From NCBI GenBank assembly GCA_018401745.1, contig JAGYJY010000018.1:1-64000 (forward strand): 64,000 nucleotides of DNA, written 5' to 3'. Made by a program: the position numbers and the translations under genes. Shown piece after piece: positions 7,666 to 16,088 of the stretch. The notes below the pieces were generated by a model. It saw only the letters and a program-made list of their open reading frames with translations. It made no database searches and was not told the DNA's origin. The DNA comes from Pirellulales bacterium (lineage in GTDB: Bacteria > Planctomycetota > Planctomycetia > Pirellulales > UBA1268). Position 1 is the stretch's first letter; the number at the start of each line of letters is the position of its first letter.

Positions 7666-8180
7666 GGGGCGTTCAACTCTGCGATGAGGGACCGAAAGGC
7701 ATCCCGCGGCTTACCGTAACCGCGAGAATTGTCTGACGCGAGTGCCGAGAGAAGAAGGTCGTTGAGACGAAACCCCAGGTCGAAAGGGGATATCTCCTCG
7801 TCGGCGAGAAGCACCTTCGCGTAGGTGATCAACTCGTTCATCGAGCCGGTCACCGAGCGACTATGGGCGGAGGCAAACCGAATGGTCCCGGTGCGCGGCA
7901 TGATAAACCGGTCATAGGCAAGTGCCAGCCCATCGGCTTCCATGAAGTCCCGGAGCGTACTTGTGAAACTGGAGATGAAAACGCCGTCGTTCGTGATCCC
8001 CTGGGCGTACAGCACGGTCGAGTACAGGACCGCCGTATTGCTGACGAGGATGAAGGGCTTCCGGTCAAAAAAAAAGAGATGGCTTGTCCAGTCTGCCATG
8101 GGGGCTTCATCGAGAGGCAAGGGCTTGAGGGTGCCGGCCTTGAGCCGGGAGTCGAGTTTCTGGGAGAAACGGAGGATCAT
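7662..8180 (-). CDS. DUF6933-like protein
   Basis: The protein has 172 aa. It starts MILRFSQKLDSRLKAGTL, then has a beta-rich core with WTSHLFFFDRKPFILVSNTA, matching the DUF6933 pattern of an N-terminal TQKL-like segment and a W-x(n)-L-F-RKP strand. No catalytic motif is evident and the function is unknown. It is the first gene of a two-gene overlapping unit and is divergent from the SRAP gene. The family name is from memory of the pattern, so it is moderately certain. Confidence 0.65.
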   Translation of the reverse strand: MILRFSQKLDSRLKAGTLKPLPLDEAPMADWTSHLFFFDRKPFILVSNTAVLYSTVLYAQGITNDGVFISSFTSTLRDFMEADGLALAYDRFIMPRTGTIRFASAHSRSVTGSMNELITYAKVLLADEEISPFDLGFRLNDLLLSALASDNSRGYGKPRDAFRSLIAELNAP

Positions 8181-8304
8181 GTGCGACGCCAGCTTGGGCT
8201 TCGGAAGGACCAGCAGCCTATCGCCCCCGGCCTGTTTCCAATCGCTTCTGTGGGGCGGTACGATCTCACAAAGGCCTCACAGCGCCATGGTTCGGAGGCT
8301 CGCG

Positions 8305-9009
8305 ATGTGCGGCCGATACACGCTGAAATCCCGGGCTGACGTGGTGGCCGGCGTGTTTGGGGTGCCCGTGCCGCCAACGCTCCCCGAGAGGTTCAACATC
8401 GCTCCGTCCCAGCAGGTCTTGGCGATCCGGGAGCAGCCGGGCAGCCACAAGCGGGAACTCGTGGCTTTCAAATGGGGCCTGATCCCGTTCTGGGCGGACG
8501 ACCCCGAGATCGGCATCCGGACCATCAACGCCCGCTCGGAAACGGCCGCCACGAAGCCCGCCTTCCGGGCGAGTTTCCGGTCGCGTCGGTGCCTGATCGT
8601 GGCTGACGGGTTCTACGAGTGGCAGGCCCGTGATGGCAAGAAGCAGCCGTACTCCATCAGACTCAAGTCAGGTGAGCCGTTTGGGATGGGCGGTCTCTGG
8701 GACCGCTGGGACAAGCAGGGCGACGCAAGAGAGACCTGCACGATCCTGACCTGCGATGCGAACGAACCCATGCGGGTGATTCACGACCGCATGCCCGTGG
8801 TCATTCCGCCAGAGAGTTTTGAGATCTGGCTCGACCCGGCCGTGAATGATGTCGATAGGTTGTCGCGGCTCCTGCGGCCGTTTCACTCAGATGAGATGAC
8901 GGCCTACCCAGTGAGCACGCTTGTAAACAACGTAAAGAACGACTCCCCAAAACTGGTGGACTCTCTGCCGCCCCCGGAAAAGCAAGCCCGGCTCTTTAGC
9001 CTCGATTGA
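8305..9009 (+). CDS. SRAP-domain protein (YedK/HMCES family)
   Basis: The protein has 234 aa. It starts MCGRYTL, so Cys2 becomes the N-terminal catalytic cysteine after Met removal, forming a thiazolidine crosslink to abasic sites in ssDNA. Other family residues are present: FNIAPSQ, KWGLIPFWA, the INARSET loop, the active-site GFYEW, and HDRMP with the catalytic histidine. The upstream open frame would bury Cys2, so the ATG at 8305 is firmly chosen. The role is protection of abasic DNA. It is convergent with the DUF5522 gene, 33 bases away. Confidence 0.95.
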   Translation: MCGRYTLKSRADVVAGVFGVPVPPTLPERFNIAPSQQVLAIREQPGSHKRELVAFKWGLIPFWADDPEIGIRTINARSETAATKPAFRASFRSRRCLIVADGFYEWQARDGKKQPYSIRLKSGEPFGMGGLWDRWDKQGDARETCTILTCDANEPMRVIHDRMPVVIPPESFEIWLDPAVNDVDRLSRLLRPFHSDEMTAYPVSTLVNNVKNDSPKLVDSLPPPEKQARLFSLD

Positions 9010-9042
9010 CTCACGCGATCGGGATGTGCAGGACCGCGTCGG

Positions 9043-9231
9043 TCACCGGCGGACCTGCGTGTTTCCCTCGACGTGCTTGGGCTCATAGGGGCAGTGCCTG
9101 CATCCAGAGCCGCAGCAAAAGCCGCGTTTCAGATGATGGGAGGCCGTAAAGACCAACAAGCCGTTCTCGAAATACCAGTCGGGCTCGGGCGGGACTTTGT
9201 TGTTGTCATTCTTCGGGGAGTCAGCGGGCAT
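9043..9231 (-). CDS. DUF5522 small cysteine-rich protein
   Basis: This small protein (62 aa from the ATG at 9231; a start at 9267 would add 12 residues) carries DWYFENGLLVFTASHHLKRG followed by a Cys cluster: FCCGSGCRHCPYEPKH. Clustered CC-x3-C-x2-C suggests metal binding. The function is unknown. It is convergent with the SRAP gene. A decayed copy of the same gene junction is present at 17952-18085. Confidence 0.8.
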   Translation of the reverse strand: MPADSPKNDNNKVPPEPDWYFENGLLVFTASHHLKRGFCCGSGCRHCPYEPKHVEGNTQVRR

Positions 9232-9326
9232 ATTTACACTCGCCCCTTTGCTTGCACACGCCGCCACGCCGAGAGTGGTCCGGGCTCCCGCGGATGAACA
9301 CGAAGCCTACAGACATCCGACGAGAC

Positions 9327-10013
9327 CTACGAGCGTGGCACTGGCAGCATCACACCGCGGGTGAAGACCATGGCGGTGCCTTCCGCGACGATCCGCTCGC
9401 GGGCCTTCCGGTCGGCCTTGTAGCCGAAGAAGAGCGGGCGGATGTCTTCGTCTGGATGGAGCGATCTGTACCGCTCGATGATCGCCAGAAACCCATCGAC
9501 CTCTTTGCGGCTGACGGTCGCCTTGACCTCGCAGAGCACGGTCACGGGCCTGCCCGCGACGGTTCCTCTGACGACCACGTCGATCTCGCGGTAGCGGCGG
9601 CCGATCAGCAGTTCCTCGGTGGCAGCGGACTGTACCTCCATCTGCCAGTACTTTTCGAGCATCTCCGGCACCAGGTCGCAGGCGAAGTCTTCCAGGCTGC
9701 CGCCGAGGGCATTGGAAAGGCCACCAACCTGCTTGGCGAGATCTTTGATCGCCCATTCCGTGCGGGCCTGGGCGTCTGCGAGCATCTGCTGGGCGTTGGC
9801 GAGTTGCTCGACTCGGCTTTCCGTGCGGGCCTGGGCGTTGGCGAGCATGTGCTGCGCTTCGGCAAGCTCCCGCGTAACGGCGGTGAGTTCGTTGAACTCG
9901 GCCTTGGTCACCAACTCATCGTGTGCCGAAAAAAAGACGCGAGCCATCAGATCGGCCTGGGGCTCCGGAAAACCTTCGCAGAGCATCTCCCGCATTTTGT
10001 TGATCGTGACCAT
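9327..10013 (-). CDS. coiled-coil PD-(D/E)XK nuclease-like protein, copy A
   Basis: The protein has 228 aa. Residues 1-35 form a helical head (MVTINKMREMLCEGFPEPQA). Residues 35-90 are a coiled coil of alanine/glutamine-rich repeats of the type ANAQxMLAxAQARTE. The C-terminal half carries REIDVVVRG, then VTVLCEVKATV, the D...E-x-K signature of this fold, then a KEVDGFLAIIERY helix. The family (DUF3782-like) is often multicopy in planctomycetes and cyanobacteria, with unknown target. Copy B at 12017 lacks one 21-residue repeat unit. The promoter lies 115 bases upstream. Confidence 0.8.
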   Translation of the reverse strand: MVTINKMREMLCEGFPEPQADLMARVFFSAHDELVTKAEFNELTAVTRELAEAQHMLANAQARTESRVEQLANAQQMLADAQARTEWAIKDLAKQVGGLSNALGGSLEDFACDLVPEMLEKYWQMEVQSAATEELLIGRRYREIDVVVRGTVAGRPVTVLCEVKATVSRKEVDGFLAIIERYRSLHPDEDIRPLFFGYKADRKARERIVAEGTAMVFTRGVMLPVPRS

Positions 10014-10127
10014 GCCTCACTCCTCTGCTTGGGTTCGCGACCGACCCCTTCCAACCAACCGCGGCGACATCCGTTCACAGCATCCGTCCACAGCATACGA
10101 TCACCCGCGATCGGCACTGGTCGAGTA

Positions 10128-10156
10128 AGTGTACGCGTGTGCGCATTTTTAGTCAA
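10128..10156 (-). promoter_or_regulatory. sigma70-type promoter of nuclease copy A
   Basis: On the minus strand TTGACT (10156-10151) is followed by exactly 17 bases and TACACT (10133-10128). The same pair with the same spacing precedes copy B, so the element is conserved between copies. The predicted leader before the ATG is about 110 bases. Confidence 0.7.
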
Positions 10157-10165
10157 GCCTTTCAG

Positions 10166-10459
10166 TCAAGCCTCGGGGAGATCCCCGCTCACAACCTGCC
10201 GCCCAAGATCTTCAGCACCCGCCAATCTGCCCAGTTCACAGCGACTACGGGGGGGCTCATAGGCCACAGGCCAAGTGCCGCTCAACCTTATTGAAGGCCG
10301 AAAACTGTCCAACGGATGGGGTCCATTTCGGAGGACCCACCACTCGGCATCCCAGCCTGAATTGTCGTTGCAGTCTTTCGTCCTCCAGGGCCTCATTCTC
10401 CTGGCCCACCTCGCAGTCCGGACGTTGCGGCCTACGGCACTTCCGCAGCAGCGGCATGG
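10166..10459. other. intergenic, nothing recognised
   Basis: Only short overlapping frames are present between the promoter of nuclease copy A and the end of the ParA-like gene. No hairpin or repeat stands out. Confidence 0.4.
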
Positions 10460-11422
10460 CTATCGCCAGTAGTCGGTCAGCTTGCGACGCAGATCAGCAA
10501 CAAACGAAAGCTGATCCCGATCAGACACGTCGCCGAGCCGCGTGAGCACATGCTTCGCAAGTTTCCGCAGCCCAACATGAAACGGACTACTCGCCGCGCC
10601 ATACCGCTGCGAGAGCGTCGAGAGCTGCTCCGTCCCCCAGTCGATGGCTTTCTGTGCGTCGGGCCGATGGAGGATCTCGCAGTCTTTGGGAAACAGTGGC
10701 GGTATCGCAGCCAGTGTTTCAAGATGAGCGAGCGCCGTGCGGGTTTTCTTGTACACCGTGCTCGAACGGTTGGGGCAGATGGTGAGCAACGTCCCGAGCG
10801 GTTTGACGGCATGGCCCGTGAGCACTCGCGTCTGCAAAACGGAGTCGGTCACAAGGTCGACAGCAGCAGCACTGAAGTAGTCCGGAATCTCTGGCAGCAG
10901 CCAGAAGTCTGTTGCTCGCAGCCCCATGAACGTCCAAAACGGGAGCTCTGACCCCGGAAAGTCGATCAGCGCAAGATCGAAGTCATCGGCCACCTCGTCG
11001 AGCACTTTCCGCAGCATGCAGAGGTGCTTCTTCCGTTCAGCTTTCGGCAGTTCTCCCATCACATCGGCGAGCGACCGGTAGCCTCGTGGCTCGGTAGCAA
11101 GCACGCCCACCTCAGCCAGTGGCACTGACCCTCTGCGGGGCTTGCTCGTGGGCGTGCGATGGATGATGGCATGCTCAACAGCTTTCCGTGTGAGTTTTCC
11201 CTTGGACGTTGCGGCGAGCACCTTGCTCAGCGACCGTCCCTCGTCAAAGGCTTCTTTAAGACGCGGCTCCGGAATCAAGGCTCGCGTTGAACTCCCCTGA
11301 GGGTCGAGGTCCACAACGAGTATTCGTCGCTCATGAAGACTCGAAAGGAAGTCGGCAAGAAAGACGGTGACGGCGCTCTTCCCAACGCCGCCCTTGGTGT
11401 GAAACACGCCGACTGACTGCAT
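10460..11422 (-). CDS. orphan ParA/Soj-family ATPase
   Basis: The protein has 320 aa. The deviant Walker A KGGVGKS is at residues 10-16 (VGVFHTKGGVGKSAVTVFLA), VDLDPQGSSTRAL is Walker A', and LALIDFPGSELPFW is the Walker B region. Long insertions and a C-terminal helical region (QLSFVADLRRKLTDYW) distinguish it from chromosomal ParA. No ParB or centromere-like repeats are adjacent, so a role in plasmid or chromosome partition is not supported locally. It lies between the two copies of the nuclease gene, on the same strand. Confidence 0.85.
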   Translation of the reverse strand: MQSVGVFHTKGGVGKSAVTVFLADFLSSLHERRILVVDLDPQGSSTRALIPEPRLKEAFDEGRSLSKVLAATSKGKLTRKAVEHAIIHRTPTSKPRRGSVPLAEVGVLATEPRGYRSLADVMGELPKAERKKHLCMLRKVLDEVADDFDLALIDFPGSELPFWTFMGLRATDFWLLPEIPDYFSAAAVDLVTDSVLQTRVLTGHAVKPLGTLLTICPNRSSTVYKKTRTALAHLETLAAIPPLFPKDCEILHRPDAQKAIDWGTEQLSTLSQRYGAASSPFHVGLRKLAKHVLTRLGDVSDRDQLSFVADLRRKLTDYWR

Positions 11423-11617
11423 CTGGAATCCTCACGTTCCCGCAATGATGAGGGTTTCTGAAAGCCCGAGTGTAGCGAACCACTGCACTCCGCAGGGGCC
11501 GCGAACGTGCGTCGCCACGCGGCACGGCGCGGCACGGAACCCGTTTGAGTGACGGCAAGAGGTAGCGGAGAGAAGAAGCGGCTGACCGGCAGCCCAAGGA
11601 CGTGAGAAATCCAGCGG

Positions 11618-11947
11618 CTATCGAAACGGGAGATGAACCAGGCAGTTGCGAAACTCGTCCGCTGTCATGCCCGCCAGGCAGAGCTCGGCGTCCTCGATCA
11701 GCTGTCCAATCGGGGTTCCCTGAGGAGCGAACAGAATTCCGCTGAAGGCAATGCCCTGCCGCTGCCTTCGCGCTGCGATCTCGAGGAAGTCAGCGTCTTG
11801 CGTGAGCAAGACCCGCTCAAGGGCTGTTGCCTGTGTCAGCAGATCGTCGTCCGACATTCGGTCTGCGGAGTCGTCTTGGGCAGTGCGGACATCGATGAGC
11901 TTTCGACGAAGTCCCGCCGAAATGCTCGCTGGGACGTGCACATCCAT
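11618..11947 (-). CDS. DUF5615 PIN-like protein (predicted toxin)
   Basis: The protein has 109 aa. It begins MDVHVPASISAGLRRKLIDV, the DUF5615 start in which the first aspartate is catalytic. Then come the acidic SDDDLLTQATALERVLLTQD and DFLEIAARR. This family usually pairs with a DUF433 antitoxin immediately upstream. None is present here: the upstream 60 bases lead directly into nuclease copy B, so the duplication may have replaced the antitoxin. Confidence 0.75.
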   Translation of the reverse strand: MDVHVPASISAGLRRKLIDVRTAQDDSADRMSDDDLLTQATALERVLLTQDADFLEIAARRQRQGIAFSGILFAPQGTPIGQLIEDAELCLAGMTADEFRNCLVHLPFR

Positions 11948-12016
11948 GTAGACGGCCAGCGGCTTCTTCAGTGCGTGCTGGTTCTGTGAGATCGAGGCCG
12001 AGATGCACGACGAGAC

Positions 12017-12640
12017 CTACGAGCGTGGCACTGGCAGCATCACACCGCGGGTGAAGACCATGGCGGTGCCTTCCGCGACGATCCGCTCGCGGGCCTTCCG
12101 GTCGGCCTTGTAGCCGAAGAAGAGCGGGCGGATGTCTTCGTCTGGATGGAGCGATCTGTACCGCTCGATGATCGCCAGAAACCCATCGACCTCTTTGCGG
12201 CTGACGGTCGCCTTGACCTCGCAGAGCACGGTCACGGGCCTGCCCGCGACGGTTCCTCTGACGACCACGTCGATCTCGCGGTAGCGGCGGCCGATCAGCA
12301 GTTCCTCGGTGGCAGCGGACTGTACCTCCATCTGCCAGTACTTTTCGAGCATCTCCGGCACCAGGTCGCAGGCGAAGTCTTCCAGGCTGCCGCCGAGGGC
12401 ATTGGAAAGGCCACCAACCTGCTTGGCGAGATCTTTGATCGCCCATTCCGTGCGGGCCTGGGCGTTGGCGAGCATGTGCTGCGCTTCGGCAAGCTCCCGC
12501 GTAACAGCGGTGAGTTCGTTGAACTCGGCCTTGGTCACCAACTCATCGTGTGCGGAAAAAAAGACGCGAGCCATCAGATCGGCCTGGGGCTCCGGAAAAC
12601 CTTCGCAGAGCATCTCCCGCATTTTGTTGATCGTGACCAT
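12017..12640 (-). CDS. coiled-coil PD-(D/E)XK nuclease-like protein, copy B
   Basis: The protein has 207 aa and is identical to copy A apart from loss of one 21-residue coiled-coil unit (SRVEQLANAQQMLADAQARTE in copy A). The loss is consistent with recombination between the internal ANAQ/ARTE repeats. The catalytic REIDVV...EVKA region is unchanged. It has its own promoter. High identity implies recent duplication or gene conversion. Confidence 0.8.
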   Translation of the reverse strand: MVTINKMREMLCEGFPEPQADLMARVFFSAHDELVTKAEFNELTAVTRELAEAQHMLANAQARTEWAIKDLAKQVGGLSNALGGSLEDFACDLVPEMLEKYWQMEVQSAATEELLIGRRYREIDVVVRGTVAGRPVTVLCEVKATVSRKEVDGFLAIIERYRSLHPDEDIRPLFFGYKADRKARERIVAEGTAMVFTRGVMLPVPRS

Positions 12641-12741
12641 GCCTTTCTCCTCTGCTTAGGTTCGCGACCGGCCCCTTCTAACCAACCGCGGCGACATCCG
12701 TTCACAGCATGCGATCACCTACGATCGGCACTGGTCCGTGA

Positions 12742-12770
12742 AGTGTACGCGTGTGCGCTTTTTCAGTCAA
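12742..12770 (-). promoter_or_regulatory. sigma70-type promoter of nuclease copy B
   Basis: TTGACT (12770-12765) and TACACT (12747-12742) are spaced by 17 bases on the minus strand. The spacer differs from copy A at a few bases, but both hexamers are intact. Confidence 0.7.
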
Positions 12771-12855
12771 GCCGCTGAGCTTCGCGGGGAACTCGATATA
12801 CTTGGTGTCACCGCCGGCATCCCAAGGGAAAACCCGCCTGGGCGGTGTCTGGGCG

Positions 12856-15435
12856 GTGTTCCGCGTGCCGTGTTCGTGGAGGAGGCAACTTCGATCGACG
12901 CCACCGTCGCCCCCCTGGTTCCGTCCGCACCCTGGTCCGGCTGCGCGGTTTGAGCCTCCAGCCGCAGTCCCCGCGGCCGTCTGGTTTTCGCTCGACACGG
13001 ATGTTTCGCTCGGCGGTGAGCCGGTCCACGAGTGGCTCGCAGTCTCGCCGGTCGGGCTCTCGGTCACGAGCCGCGAGATCCCGCAGGGCGACGTGGTGCC
13101 CGCCGCGGTGATCCGTCACGTGGCCTGGTCTGACCTCGACCGAGTGCGGACGGCGGCCGGCATCGGTGGCGGCATGCTGCAGGTGCGGGCTGGGGGCGAC
13201 TGGGTCGATCTCGTCCGCTACTCCAACGCTCGGGCCGCCCGGTTTCACAAGTTGGCACGGGCCCTGGAAACAGCGCGGGAGTCTGCCGCCGACAACGGAT
13301 CGGGCGTAGCCGAACCCGCCCTCGAGGCTGGCCCGCTCGACCCGCCCCACTGCCCGAACTGCCAGCTTCGGCTGGCGACACCCGAGGAATCCTGCCCCCG
13401 CTGCCTGCAGAAGGGCAGGATCCTCCGCCGAGTGGCCGACCTGATCGCCCCCCACTCGAGAAGCGCGATTCTGCTGGGCATCCTGACGGTGGTCGGGGTG
13501 GCGGCTGAGCTCGTGCCCCCCAAGCTCCAGCAATACCTCGTGGACGACATCCTCTCGGTCGGCGGCGAGCCGGCGGCCGGGGTCGGGACAGGCGCAACGC
13601 CCGACTTCAACACGGCCCTGCTCGTGGTCGTGCTTTCGCTGGCGGCCTCGCGGGTTTTGCTCTCGCTGGTCGCCGTCTTCAAGGGCCGGCTCGCCTCCGC
13701 GATCGGTTCGAGTCTCACGGCCCGGCTGCGGCAAGAGATGGTGGACAAGCTCCAGAGCCTGTCGGTGGCCTACTACGACCGCCACCAGGTCAGCTCGATG
13801 ATCAGCCGCGTGGCCCACGACAGCGAGGTCTTGCACGGCTTGGTGCAGCAGTTCACGGGCGGGTTTCTCCTCCAGATCGTGCAGCTTGTGGCCGTGGGGG
13901 CGATGCTCTTCTGGATCAACCCAGAGCTGGCCGCCTACACGCTGATCCCGGTGCCGCTGGTGATCCTTGGCTCCTGGATCTTCTGGCGGCACGTCTACCC
14001 GCGGCACTATCGGCTCTGGGACGCGGCCAGCAAGCAGATGGCCGTGCTCTCGGGGATGCTCTCGGGGATCCGGGTGGTCAAGGCCTTTGGCCAGGAGCCC
14101 CTGGAGCGGGATCGCTTCCGGGCTACGAGCGACCAGCTCCGTGACTGGCGGCAGTGGGTGGAGCTGACCAACTCCACCTACTCCGCAGCGATGCAGATCG
14201 TGTTCAGCCTGGGCGGGCTGATCGTCTGGTATGTCGGCGGCCGCGACGTGATCGGCCGCGAGATGACGCTCGGCCAGCTGATCGCCTTCCTCGCCTACTT
14301 GGCGATGTTTTACGCGCCCCTGGGCGCCCTCTCCAACTTCACCACCTGGCTGACGAGCTTCCTCTCCGGCAGCAAGCGGGTCTTGGAGTTGCTCGACACG
14401 CCCGCCTTGATCCCCGAGCCGGCCGAGCCCGCCGCCTGGGACGAGCCGCGAGGCCGGATCGAGTTTCGGGACGTGACCTTCGGCTACGACGAGAACCAGC
14501 CGGTGCTCCACGACGTCTCGTTCGCGGTGGACCCAGGCGAGATGATCGGGATCGTGGGCCGCAGCGGCTCGGGCAAGTCCACGCTTGTGAATCTGCTGGC
14601 CCGGTTCCACGACGTGCAGCAGGGCACCATTGAAATTGACGGGATCGACATCCGCCGGCTCTCCATCCGGCAGCTGCGGGAGCGGCTCGGGATCGTGTTT
14701 CAGGAGTCGTTCCTGTTTCGCGGCACCATCTGGAAAAACCTCGCCTACGGCCGGCCCGACGCCACGGTCGAGGAAGGACTGGCCGCGGCTAAGGCGGCCG
14801 GGGCCCACGACTTCCTCTGTCGCCAGCCTGCCGCCTACGAGACGCTCCTGGGCGAGCGCGGGGCCGGGCTCTCCGGCGGTGAGAAGCAGCGTCTCTCGAT
14901 CGCCCGCACCCTGCTCGCCGACCCGGCGATCTTGGTGCTCGACGAGGCCACCAGCTCGATCGATGCCGAGGCCGAGCGGGAGATCCAGCGGGCACTGGCG
15001 GCGCTCGTGAAAGGCCGCACCACGATCGCGATCGCCCACCGGCTCTCAACCCTGCGGAATGCCGACCGGATCCTGGGCTTCGACCGGGGGCGGCTGGTGG
15101 AGCAGGGCACCCACGCCGAGCTGCTCGCGGCCGACGGGCTCTACGCCCGGCTCGTGCGGATCCAGACCCAGGTCTCCAAGCAGCCCACGGTGGATTCGCT
15201 CCTGACCGAGCCGGAGCCTGAGCCGAGCGATCCCGACGGCCCGCTCGGAGTCGGCGCTCGTGTGGCTGGAGCCGGGCGAGCACCGGTTCCTCATCGGAGA
15301 GCATGGCCGGATCGAGCTTTGGCAGGGCGACCGGCGGCTGGCTGCGGGCGTGTTCGTCGTGCCCACCTTTCCGGCGACACTGCCAGAGGAGTATCTCTCC
15401 GTGCGGTGCTGGGACGACGACGGCGAAGAACGTGA
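12856..15435 (+). CDS. cyanophycin-metabolism-associated ABC transporter (fused permease-ATPase)
   Basis: The frame encodes about 860 aa. An N-terminal PH-like region (WFSLDTDVSLGGEP onward) is followed by a zinc ribbon (CPNC...CPRC near residues 175-195), six predicted membrane helices, and an ABC ATPase: Walker A GRSGSGKST, signature LSGGEKQRLS, Walker B LVLDEATSS. This architecture with DUF1854 downstream is the exporter-like pair found with cyanophycin genes in planctomycetes and proteobacteria. The start is uncertain; GTG at 12856 or 12865 fits best. The last 60 codons overlap the DUF1854 gene in another frame and look non-native, suggesting a lost stop or a frameshift near 15240. Confidence 0.85.
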   Translation: MFRVPCSWRRQLRSTPPSPPWFRPHPGPAARFEPPAAVPAAVWFSLDTDVSLGGEPVHEWLAVSPVGLSVTSREIPQGDVVPAAVIRHVAWSDLDRVRTAAGIGGGMLQVRAGGDWVDLVRYSNARAARFHKLARALETARESAADNGSGVAEPALEAGPLDPPHCPNCQLRLATPEESCPRCLQKGRILRRVADLIAPHSRSAILLGILTVVGVAAELVPPKLQQYLVDDILSVGGEPAAGVGTGATPDFNTALLVVVLSLAASRVLLSLVAVFKGRLASAIGSSLTARLRQEMVDKLQSLSVAYYDRHQVSSMISRVAHDSEVLHGLVQQFTGGFLLQIVQLVAVGAMLFWINPELAAYTLIPVPLVILGSWIFWRHVYPRHYRLWDAASKQMAVLSGMLSGIRVVKAFGQEPLERDRFRATSDQLRDWRQWVELTNSTYSAAMQIVFSLGGLIVWYVGGRDVIGREMTLGQLIAFLAYLAMFYAPLGALSNFTTWLTSFLSGSKRVLELLDTPALIPEPAEPAAWDEPRGRIEFRDVTFGYDENQPVLHDVSFAVDPGEMIGIVGRSGSGKSTLVNLLARFHDVQQGTIEIDGIDIRRLSIRQLRERLGIVFQESFLFRGTIWKNLAYGRPDATVEEGLAAAKAAGAHDFLCRQPAAYETLLGERGAGLSGGEKQRLSIARTLLADPAILVLDEATSSIDAEAEREIQRALAALVKGRTTIAIAHRLSTLRNADRILGFDRGRLVEQGTHAELLAADGLYARLVRIQTQVSKQPTVDSLLTEPEPEPSDPDGPLGVGARVAGAGRAPVPHRRAWPDRALAGRPAAGCGRVRRAHLSGDTARGVSLRAVLGRRRRRT

Positions 15436-15757
15436 GCAGGGAATCGTCCGCCGGGTGGCCGATTGGCCGGCTGAGGATCGCGGGATCGTGGGCCAGGCGA
15501 TGGCCCGGCGGACGCTCGTCCGCACGATCCGCCGAATCCACGACGTGCGGCTGGCCCACGGCTACCTCGACTTCGACGTCGAGACCGACGCCGGCCGGGG
15601 CTCCTTCACGGCCCGCTGGACCCAGAGCCAGGCCATCGACTTCGGGCCCAACGGCAAGCTTCTGATAGATGCCGAGGACAACCGCTGGGTCGTGCCGTGG
15701 CTTGACGAGTTGCCCCAGGCCGACCGGGAGAGGTTTGAGCGGTATGTCTACTGGTGA
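15260..15757 (+). CDS. DUF1854 protein (cyanophycin-associated)
   Basis: The protein has 165 aa. It starts at GTG with VWLEPGEHRFLIGEHGRIEL, continues through VFVVPTFPATLPEEYLSVRC, and ends with IDAEDNRWVVPWLDELPQA, the pattern of DUF1854. The family accompanies the ABC transporter above, and its biochemical role is unknown. The 176-base overlap with the ABC frame is unusually long and suggests an indel in one of them. Cyanophycin synthetase and cyanophycinase are not in this window. Confidence 0.8.
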   Translation: MWLEPGEHRFLIGEHGRIELWQGDRRLAAGVFVVPTFPATLPEEYLSVRCWDDDGEEREQGIVRRVADWPAEDRGIVGQAMARRTLVRTIRRIHDVRLAHGYLDFDVETDAGRGSFTARWTQSQAIDFGPNGKLLIDAEDNRWVVPWLDELPQADRERFERYVYW

Positions 15758-16063
15758 CAGCCGCCGGCTGGTCTGAGCCCCCGCCGCTCCATTGTGAGCC
15801 ATTGAGCCTCGGGGAGCTTTACAGAGCGGACTCGGCCCGTCTGGAGATTTCGCTCTCGTCGAGTTGATCCAAACACATCCCGTCCGATCAGCCACTCGGG
15901 CCCGCAGCGCTTGCGAATCCTGTTGGCTGACCAGGTCTGCGTGCCACCGGCGCCGCGCCGAGGGCGACCGAGCCAGCCCAGGCGACAGCGCTCGTGCGGC
16001 GGAGCGGAGCGTTGTTCCTTCCCGCAGGCAACTAGCACGGGGGGGAGCGGAAAAAGGGGAGCG

Positions 16064-16088
16064 GAAAAAGGTGTCAGGAACCTTTTTC
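16064..16088. repeat. REP-like hairpin, left end of RAYT 1
   Basis: The stem AAAAAGGT/ACCTTTTT encloses loop GTCAGGA. It overlaps the transposase stop codon. A poly-A half-copy precedes it at 16049. Confidence 0.75.

Larger units (their letters stand above)
9318..10165. repeat. segmental duplication, copy A (PD-(D/E)XK gene plus promoter)
   Basis: This block is nearly identical to 12008-12772 in the same orientation. It covers the whole nuclease gene, its 5' untranslated region and its promoter. Main differences are 63 extra coding bases and a roughly 12-base insertion in the upstream spacer (CATCCGTCCACAG region). Confidence 0.9.
12008..12772. repeat. segmental duplication, copy B
   Basis: Second copy of the 9318-10165 block. 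The boundaries are abrupt: homology begins at CGACGAGACC next to the DUF5615 start and ends just beyond the promoter. Confidence 0.9.

Noticed and set aside
10460..11422. ParA-like gene as evidence for an integrated plasmid origin
   Set aside because: No ParB, replication initiator or iteron-like repeats are nearby.
12808..15039. 743-codon minus-strand open frame
   Set aside because: It is antisense to the ABC transporter, whose motifs are unambiguous. High GC keeps the opposite frame open.
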